A stretch of 64,000 nucleotides of DNA from Bacteroidota bacterium (lineage in GTDB: Bacteria; Bacteroidota; Bacteroidia; Flavobacteriales_D; Crocinitomicaceae), in assembly GCA_030148165.1 (NCBI GenBank), contig JASBTZ010000003.1, forward strand, positions 558,001 to 622,000. The letters are read 5' to 3'. Below the pieces are notes generated by a model. The model worked only from the letters and a program-made list of their open reading frames with translations. It was not told the origin of the DNA and did no database searches. A program made the position numbers and the translations under genes. Below are positions 59,280 through 64,000 of this stretch, piece by piece. Position 1 is the stretch's first letter. Each line of letters begins with the position of its first letter.

Positions 59280-60139
59280 TGGGTGATAACCATGGACATA
59301 GCCCTATTGAGACACGCAATATCAAAATAGCTTTCTTCTTAAATTTCTTCTTTACCATTATTGAAATCGTTGGAGGCTTCTTTACGAATAGTGTTGCAAT
59401 TCTCTCAGATGCAGCACATGACCTGGGGGATACCGTATCATTAGGTGCATCCTGGTACTTTCAGAGTCTAGCAAAACAAAGTGGAGATGATAAATACACG
59501 TATGGTTACCGTAGATATTCAATACTAGGGGCATTCATTACCCTTTTTATTCTCTTTACTGGATGCGTATTTATTCTGTGGGAGGCTATCCCGAGATTAA
59601 TTGAACCACAAGAAGTTAATGCTCAGGGAATGATCATTTTATCGATCATTGGAATAGCGGTTAACACGATTGCCATGTTACAGCTTAAAAAAGGTCGTTC
59701 AATCAATGAACGTGTTGTTTCCCTTCACCTGTTAGAGGATGTTCTTGGATGGGTAGCTGTGCTGATCGGATCTATACTGATGTATTTCTATGATATCCCA
59801 ATTCTTGACCCAATCCTTTCCATAGGTATAGCCACGTACATATTGTTTAATATTTTCAAGAACGTTCGTCTAATTTTGGATGTATTACTTCAAAGAACTC
59901 CCAGAAATGTAAATCTGGAAGCAATCCAGTCAAAGCTATTAGAACATGAAGCCGTTCAGAAAGTTGATCATTTACATGTCTGGTCAATGGACGGTGAGTA
60001 TCACATCATGACGGTGGAGCTGTACTTCAAACCGGGTACTACGGTGGAGGTCATGGAGTTCTGGACCGATCATTTACACAAAGACCTAAAAGGAGTCAAT
60101 ATAGAACATGCCACATTTGAGTGTAAAGTTTCAAGATAA
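59279..60139 (+). CDS. Cation diffusion facilitator (CDF) family divalent metal exporter
   Basis: 286 aa inner-membrane antiporter for Zn2+, Co2+, Cd2+ or Fe2+ (CzcD/ZitB type). N-terminal His-containing MGDNHGHSP, TM1-2 with VAILSDAAHDLGDTVSLGAS (the D and HD metal-site residues), TM5 with LHLLEDVLGWVAVLIGSI (H and D of the second site), and a C-terminal cytoplasmic metal-binding domain (residues about 205-286: HEAVQKVDHLHVWSMDGEYH, NIEHATFEC). The length and two-site pattern match CDF. It overlaps the OmpA-like gene by one base. No regulator is adjacent; the metal is not determinable. Confidence 0.93.
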   Translation: MGDNHGHSPIETRNIKIAFFLNFFFTIIEIVGGFFTNSVAILSDAAHDLGDTVSLGASWYFQSLAKQSGDDKYTYGYRRYSILGAFITLFILFTGCVFILWEAIPRLIEPQEVNAQGMIILSIIGIAVNTIAMLQLKKGRSINERVVSLHLLEDVLGWVAVLIGSILMYFYDIPILDPILSIGIATYILFNIFKNVRLILDVLLQRTPRNVNLEAIQSKLLEHEAVQKVDHLHVWSMDGEYHIMTVELYFKPGTTVEVMEFWTDHLHKDLKGVNIEHATFECKVSR

Positions 60140-60153
60140 TTGTTAAATTAGTT

Positions 60154-60194
60154 CTGACCAATTACTAATTTAAGTACTGACCATTTACTATTTC
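60154..60194 (+). repeat. Imperfect direct repeat, candidate regulator site
   Basis: Two 18-base copies, CTGACCAATTACTAATTT (60154-60171) and CTGACCATTTACTATTTC (60177-60194), 15 of 18 identical, offset 23 bases. They lie directly before the 136-residue gene in a 56-base gap. Two direct copies about two helical turns apart resemble sites for a tandem-binding response regulator. Confidence 0.4.
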
Positions 60195-60195
60195 A

Positions 60196-60606
60196 TTGAG
60201 CAACTCGATCACTATAGTGCGTTCCGTTGATAAGGATTTTGTTACTGTTAGCCTACGGTCTGACGGTATTGTCCATGTTGATTTTAAGAATGACACCTTA
60301 ATCACAGTAGAGCTTCAGTATAAACTGGAAGAAATTTATCATTCACTGGTATCTGACGATCATGCATTTGTATTCACGGGAGGTGAATTTGTTACTATTA
60401 CAGCAGATGCCCGAAAGAACGCGATAGCTATGGAGGACAGGGTTCCGGTTAGGTCAAGCGCTGTTGTAGTAAAGAATCTGGCACAACGAATAATAGCAGA
60501 TTACTACTATCGTTTTAATCGTCCGAAAAGACCATATAGAGTATTCAAGACCTTTGAGCAGGCAATCGAATGGTCACTAGAACTAAACAATAAACTTAGC
60601 GCATAA
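60196..60606 (+). CDS. Hypothetical STAS/SpoIIAA-like protein (136 aa)
   Basis: Soluble alpha/beta protein without signal peptide or helix long enough for a membrane. The layout FVTVSLRSDGIVHVDFKNDT, LQYKLEEIYHSLVSDDHAFV, FTGGEFVTITADARKNAIAM and a C-terminal helix FKTFEQAIEWSLEL is like the STAS/SpoIIAA-type proteins (beta strand, helix, beta strand, long helix) that Bacteroidota encode beside other genes. No phosphorylatable Ser/Thr of the anti-sigma antagonist type is obvious. The frame opens with TTG at 60196; a GTG seven codons later is an alternative. It is separated from the CDF gene by 56 bases and ends in a palindromic terminator. Function unknown. Confidence 0.6.
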   Translation: MSNSITIVRSVDKDFVTVSLRSDGIVHVDFKNDTLITVELQYKLEEIYHSLVSDDHAFVFTGGEFVTITADARKNAIAMEDRVPVRSSAVVVKNLAQRIIADYYYRFNRPKRPYRVFKTFEQAIEWSLELNNKLSA

Positions 60607-60634
60607 AAAAGGGACAATTTAAATTGTCCCTTTT
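60607..60634. terminator. Bidirectional terminator (28-bp palindrome)
   Basis: AAAAGGGACAATTT (60607-60620) / AAATTGTCCCTTTT (60621-60634) is a complete palindrome with A and T runs at its ends. It separates two convergent genes (60196-60606 and 60656-63532) and can terminate both. Confidence 0.85.
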
Positions 60635-60655
60635 CAGTAGTATTATTATTGAGTC

Positions 60656-63532
60656 CTATTTATCAAGGATCACTAGCTTCTGCATTTGTGAATGATCTCC
60701 CTGTGTAAATACAACATTGTAAGTACCCATTTCAAGATCGAACAACCTTAGTGTTGAAGGCATCCCAGTCGTAAGCGTCGTGTAGTTGTATTCTTTTACA
60801 ACCATACCGAGTTCATTCTGTACCTGAACGTTTAGCGCTCCACCTCTCGAATCACCGTTGAATGTAAATGTAGCAAACTCATTCGTTGGATTCGGATAAA
60901 GGTTCGTAACGAATTCTTCTGCAACACGATTTACGTTAACTGCTATCACTTCAGAGTAAGTAAACTCACCATCAACATCAGTCTGCTTCAAACGATAATA
61001 AGTAACCGGGAAGTATGGATTCTCATCCCGCATTGAGTAGTAGCTGGCTTTCGTGGTATTTCCAACTGCGTCTTCAATTCCAACTAACTCCCAATCAAAG
61101 CCATTAACACTTCTCTCAATTGTAAAGAAGTCATTGTTTAGCTCCTGATTCGTGATCCATGAAATCGAGTTGTAATCACCCTGGTTGATTCCTTTGAAAG
61201 AAACCAAAGTTACAGGAAGAAGTACCGGAGTACAGTCCAATGATCCTGTTCCCCCAATTGTAAGATCAATTTCAGGTTGCGGGTTACCATTCATATAAAT
61301 GTTAAGGATCATCGCATAAGTTTCTCCTACCTGTACATCTAATGCATCAACCCATCCGTCACCTTCTGCTCCTTCAAATTGTTCAGGATCTCCAAGTGCA
61401 TCATTCAGACCTACCGGGTTACCAGTATTTCCTACTGCCGCAAATGAACATCTGATTGGTGCTTCTCCGGTGTTCATCGGACACGGAGGAATACTATCCG
61501 TAGAAGGCCCCCAAACAGCGAAGTCATAATCCTGACCATTCGGTCCATCAAAAGTAAACTCTATTGTTCCGGCCGCATCAATACTAAAGTAGAACCACTT
61601 CGAGGCTACCTCTCCGGCGGCACCGAAACAACCGGAAGTTCCGACTGCAAGATCTTCTACGTTGTTACCGTCATTTGTCGTTGGGTAAAGACCATCCTGA
61701 CAAATCCACTGACCACATTCTCCTGAACAGTTCGTTGGTGAACATTGGTAAGAGTTAGTCGCTTGAGTCGATGTACAACTTACAGTAGCTAACCATCCAA
61801 GGTCATCAATAATATTATCCGACTGGAACTGCAATGTTAAACAACCGTCAGCTGTTCCTGAAGTAATGATACAAGGGATGGTAGTTCCTGTGTACTGATC
61901 GATAATCTGAGACGAATCATAATCTCCATCTAAAACAGTAAGTAAGTCATAACCGTTCTCAACATCAAAGAAATTTGGTCCGCTACAAAAATCGATTGTA
62001 ACGTATTGTCCCGGCGTATCCGGACAAAGAACGTACTGAGCAAAAGTATTCTGTTCGTAATTTCCTGTCCCGCCCGGATCCATAAATGTCATTGGCGTAC
62101 CACAGGTAACTGAAGTAGGTCCAGCCGTAATATCGCCAGTTGCTACACTTGGCGACCACGCGCAAAGTTGAAAATCACTTTCATATTCAAAATAATTCCA
62201 GTACCTGATATAAACAGTTTCTCCAGGAGTACCTGTATAAGTGAGTTCGGCAGGAGAACTTGCAGAAAGAGATGTTGAATAATCACATCCGTTGTGTAAC
62301 AAATTGCTACAATCCGGTCCTGAATATAGCGCTAAGCCAGGGTACATGTTGGAACCACCCGCAGCATCTGTCGCGTTAATGGTAAGAACTCCATTAGCTG
62401 GAACCGTTGCCACAAACCAAACATCGTTATCCAGATAGCTTCCGCATCCTGGTTCTGCCATCCCAGTCGACGCGGTAGAACCAACATTACTGTAAGTTGA
62501 ATAAGAACATGATCCACTCGATACAGAAATTGGTGTTGCGCCACAAGGGTCATCATTACAAACTAATGGGTAACATAATGTTACTACATCTACAATATCA
62601 GGACATCCCGGAGAAGTGAATCTCCATTCTATCGTTGCACAAGATCCAGGTGCAATACCTGAAATCGCTGAGTTCGGATCATTCGGATCAGTAATCGTCG
62701 CTGAACCCGCTATCACAGTCCAGGTACCTGTCCATCCTACATCAGGAGTATTACCTGCCAGGTTTGTAATGGTACAAGAATTTTGATCCGGACCAGCATC
62801 AGGCTGAGTAACGGTTGAAGTATATGTTATAACAACAGCTCCTGAAGCACCTGCACCACCTGGAGGGTTTGAGGAACCGGACTTTTCACCGCCTCCGCCA
62901 CCGCCTCCGCCGTAGCTATTTCCAACCGTACCAGCAATTCCTGAAGGTCCTCCTTGTCCACCAGCGCCACCGTTAGGTCCACCAGCGCTACCGCCAAAAC
63001 CTCCAATCATAACACCACCGGAAAAACCATTTCCACCCGTTTGATTGGTAGCCCATCCTGAAGCAGTACCTCCGGCACCACCGCCACCGCCATTATTATC
63101 TCCTAAACCTCCACTACCACCGTTAGCGAAGAGTATTCCTCCGTCCCAGTTTGATTGTTGTCCTGCCCCACCATTGAATCCTGGTGCTCCAGGTGAACCA
63201 CCGGAACCAACAAAATAATTGTAAGTAGTTCCGGGAACCACGACCCAGGTCCATTCTGCGTATCCTCCGGCACCGCCTCCACCGCCAGTCTGACCGCCGG
63301 TATTGGAACCACCACCACCTCCACCGCCGCCATATACGGCAACAGTTATAGAAGTCACTCCACATGGAACGGTCCATGAACCTCCACCTGGTGTGTCGTA
63401 TACTTCTGTAGTCTGGCTAAATGAAAAGAACGCAATCAAAATAAATGAAAGCGAAGCAGAAAAATGTTTCAACGTATTATCCATCATCTTTAGTCTGAAC
63501 GATAATGCGCTGTTGTGAGTAGTATTTTTCAT
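60656..63532 (-). CDS. Large secreted glycine-rich T9SS protein with CUB-like domain (958 aa)
   Basis: From 63532 the protein has 958 residues; internal ATGs at 63487 or 63484 would place the signal peptide (KHFSASLSFILIAFFSFSQ) at the very start. Residues about 48-240 are a glycine-rich domain (runs such as GGGGGGGGSNTGGQTGGGGG) that reads as a beta-helix or polyglycine scaffold. Residues about 245-330 hold an Ig-like/PKD-like segment (AGPDQNSCTITNLAGNTPDV). Further: a domain with DNDVWFVATVPANGVLTINA (330-470), a CUB-like domain (about 480-590, SVTCGTPMTFMDPGGTGNYE ... VSCTS), a domain with YDFAVWGPSTDSIPPCP (630-770), then a fibronectin-like stretch (SFKGINQGDYNSISWITNQE) and a T9SS type A sorting domain (last 80 residues, TNLYPNPTNEFATFTFNGDS). 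Confidence 0.8.
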   Translation of the reverse strand: MKNTTHNSALSFRLKMMDNTLKHFSASLSFILIAFFSFSQTTEVYDTPGGGSWTVPCGVTSITVAVYGGGGGGGGSNTGGQTGGGGGAGGYAEWTWVVVPGTTYNYFVGSGGSPGAPGFNGGAGQQSNWDGGILFANGGSGGLGDNNGGGGGAGGTASGWATNQTGGNGFSGGVMIGGFGGSAGGPNGGAGGQGGPSGIAGTVGNSYGGGGGGGGEKSGSSNPPGGAGASGAVVITYTSTVTQPDAGPDQNSCTITNLAGNTPDVGWTGTWTVIAGSATITDPNDPNSAISGIAPGSCATIEWRFTSPGCPDIVDVVTLCYPLVCNDDPCGATPISVSSGSCSYSTYSNVGSTASTGMAEPGCGSYLDNDVWFVATVPANGVLTINATDAAGGSNMYPGLALYSGPDCSNLLHNGCDYSTSLSASSPAELTYTGTPGETVYIRYWNYFEYESDFQLCAWSPSVATGDITAGPTSVTCGTPMTFMDPGGTGNYEQNTFAQYVLCPDTPGQYVTIDFCSGPNFFDVENGYDLLTVLDGDYDSSQIIDQYTGTTIPCIITSGTADGCLTLQFQSDNIIDDLGWLATVSCTSTQATNSYQCSPTNCSGECGQWICQDGLYPTTNDGNNVEDLAVGTSGCFGAAGEVASKWFYFSIDAAGTIEFTFDGPNGQDYDFAVWGPSTDSIPPCPMNTGEAPIRCSFAAVGNTGNPVGLNDALGDPEQFEGAEGDGWVDALDVQVGETYAMILNIYMNGNPQPEIDLTIGGTGSLDCTPVLLPVTLVSFKGINQGDYNSISWITNQELNNDFFTIERSVNGFDWELVGIEDAVGNTTKASYYSMRDENPYFPVTYYRLKQTDVDGEFTYSEVIAVNVNRVAEEFVTNLYPNPTNEFATFTFNGDSRGGALNVQVQNELGMVVKEYNYTTLTTGMPSTLRLFDLEMGTYNVVFTQGDHSQMQKLVILDK

Positions 63533-63632
63533 ATCAATTTTTTGTAGTATAGTCGGTTACATATAATGTAATCCACCGTAAAAGTAGATCAAAAGTTACT
63601 CTATATATAATGGGATTGAACCTTTTTTTAGT

Positions 63633-63751
63633 CGATGTTGTAAATCCAAAACTAGAATTTACTTTAAGAAAGTTTAACTAAATGGTTTTAGTAAAGTTAA
63701 TTTTTGAACATCTGGTAAATTGTTAAACTCAATTCAAAATTTACAACATCG
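63633..63751. repeat. Perfect 13-base inverted repeat spanning 119 bases
   Basis: CGATGTTGTAAAT (63633-63645) is the exact reverse complement of ATTTACAACATCG (63739-63751). The 93 bases between are AT-rich and contain smaller self-complementary bits (ACTTT/AAAGT, TTTACT/AGTAAA). The element lies about 100 bases upstream of the large T9SS gene. It may be a long hairpin RNA, a pair of operators for a looping regulator, or the ends of a small repeat element. Confidence 0.5.
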
Positions 63752-63948
63752 TAAGAGCCTTGTATTTATTTGATATTGTGATTTTTAGGGCAATGAAGAG
63801 CAGAAGTAATTACAATTTACAGGTGATTTGTTCTTTAATTACAACTCTTGGATTCTCAAAGGCAAGTTAGAAATTGTTCAATGTTGATAATTTTCTGTTA
63901 AAAATTTGTAATGTTTAGGATTAACTCTTTAATTTAGCAACGACTGAA

Positions 63949-63983
63949 AAAGCCTTCCGTTATATATATGAATGGAGGGCTTT
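63949..63983. terminator. Terminator-like hairpin near the right edge
   Basis: AAAGCCTTCC (63949-63958) pairs with GGAGGGCTTT (63974-63983) through ten positions including one G-T pair, loop of 15 AT-rich bases. A/T at the stem base suggests a bidirectional terminator, perhaps for a gene that enters from the right or for an RNA encoded between 63700 and 63948. Confidence 0.45.
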
Positions 63984-64000
63984 ATGCTGCTTAAAACAAA

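Larger units (their letters stand above)
63533..64000. other. Non-coding terminal region of 468 bases
   Basis: I see no gene here in either direction. The only plus-strand frame of note is MKSRSNYNLQ... of 25 codons (63793-63870), which has no supporting features. The region is AT-rich and carries the inverted repeat at 63633-63751, the short palindrome TTACAT-ATA-ATGTAA (63556-63571), and the hairpin at 63949-63983. It should contain the promoter of the T9SS gene, read leftward, but no convincing TTG/TANNTTTG pair was found (TAACTTTT and TACTTTTA are partial -7 matches). Confidence 0.7.

Noticed and set aside
63793-63870. 25-codon ORF near the right edge
   Set aside because: No ribosome site, no codon bias and no conserved composition; it is short enough to occur by chance.
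1-64000. CRISPR array, tRNA/rRNA genes, IS elements or prophage
   Set aside because: No repeat-spacer array, no transposase or integrase gene, and no cloverleaf or rRNA sequence was recognised in the intergenic regions by eye. A tRNAscan/Infernal run would be decisive.

Overview
The window looks like a chromosomal segment of a member of the Bacteroidota, most like the order Flavobacteriales and its Crocinitomicaceae/Cryomorphaceae-type lineages. The reasons are: several secreted proteins with C-terminal type IX secretion (Por) sorting domains; Bacteroidota-specific families (DUF4199, DUF4494, WG repeats, type III glutamine synthetase, B-type L31, Rho with a long charged insert); promoter-like sites of the flavobacterial type (TTG, about 20 bases, TANNTTTG); and weak Shine-Dalgarno signals. 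The sequence is AT-rich. I see no rRNA, tRNA, CRISPR array, insertion sequence, phage or plasmid gene. Taxonomy is inferred from gene content only.

Layout. 1-5.8 kb: an overlapping leftward set aspartate aminotransferase, heptose-7-P kinase and TrkH-type K+ transporter (cut by the window edge); a rightward O-/N-acyltransferase pair that probably makes amino-acid lipids; and an ECF sigma factor. 6-13.8 kb: uvrA, an intergenic region able to fold as RNA, two secreted T9SS proteins and a dicarboxylate/glutamate symporter. 14-19.6 kb: rho and small membrane/VOC proteins, a U32 peptidase-like tRNA hydroxylation factor, a PKD T9SS protein and a mono-cluster ferredoxin. 19.6-28 kb (leftward): a 1848-residue secreted protein with 19 TPR-like units and a long charged coiled coil, overlapped by apbE, then a small membrane protein and mpl.

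28-36.4 kb: split saccharopine-pathway lysine degradation genes (SDH and LKR halves), gcvT, and a tightly overlapping six-gene leftward operon: lipoprotein, ribulose-phosphate epimerase fused to CBS domains, DAHP synthase, an HTH-KdsC-like phosphatase, LKR, and a UMF1-family transporter. This operon is my leading candidate for an undescribed system. 36.4-46.5 kb: alpha/beta hydrolase-TerB fusion, DCC protein, 3-hydroxybutyryl-CoA dehydrogenase with an SRPBCC/GyrI protein, and a leftward operon (WG repeats, TonB-like, AAC(3)-like, MenB), then L31 and a beta-helix lipoprotein.

46.5-64 kb: type III glutamine synthetase with two C/G-rich inverted repeats upstream; DUF4494-pdxH-M16 operon; sulfotransferase and DUF2141; a repetitive beta-propeller-like protein; an active plus an inactive M16 peptidase in tandem; two OmpA-like proteins with an unusual GHVCC motif followed by a CDF metal exporter; and a large glycine-rich T9SS protein. 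The terminal 468 bases are non-coding but contain a 13-base perfect inverted repeat and a terminator-like hairpin.
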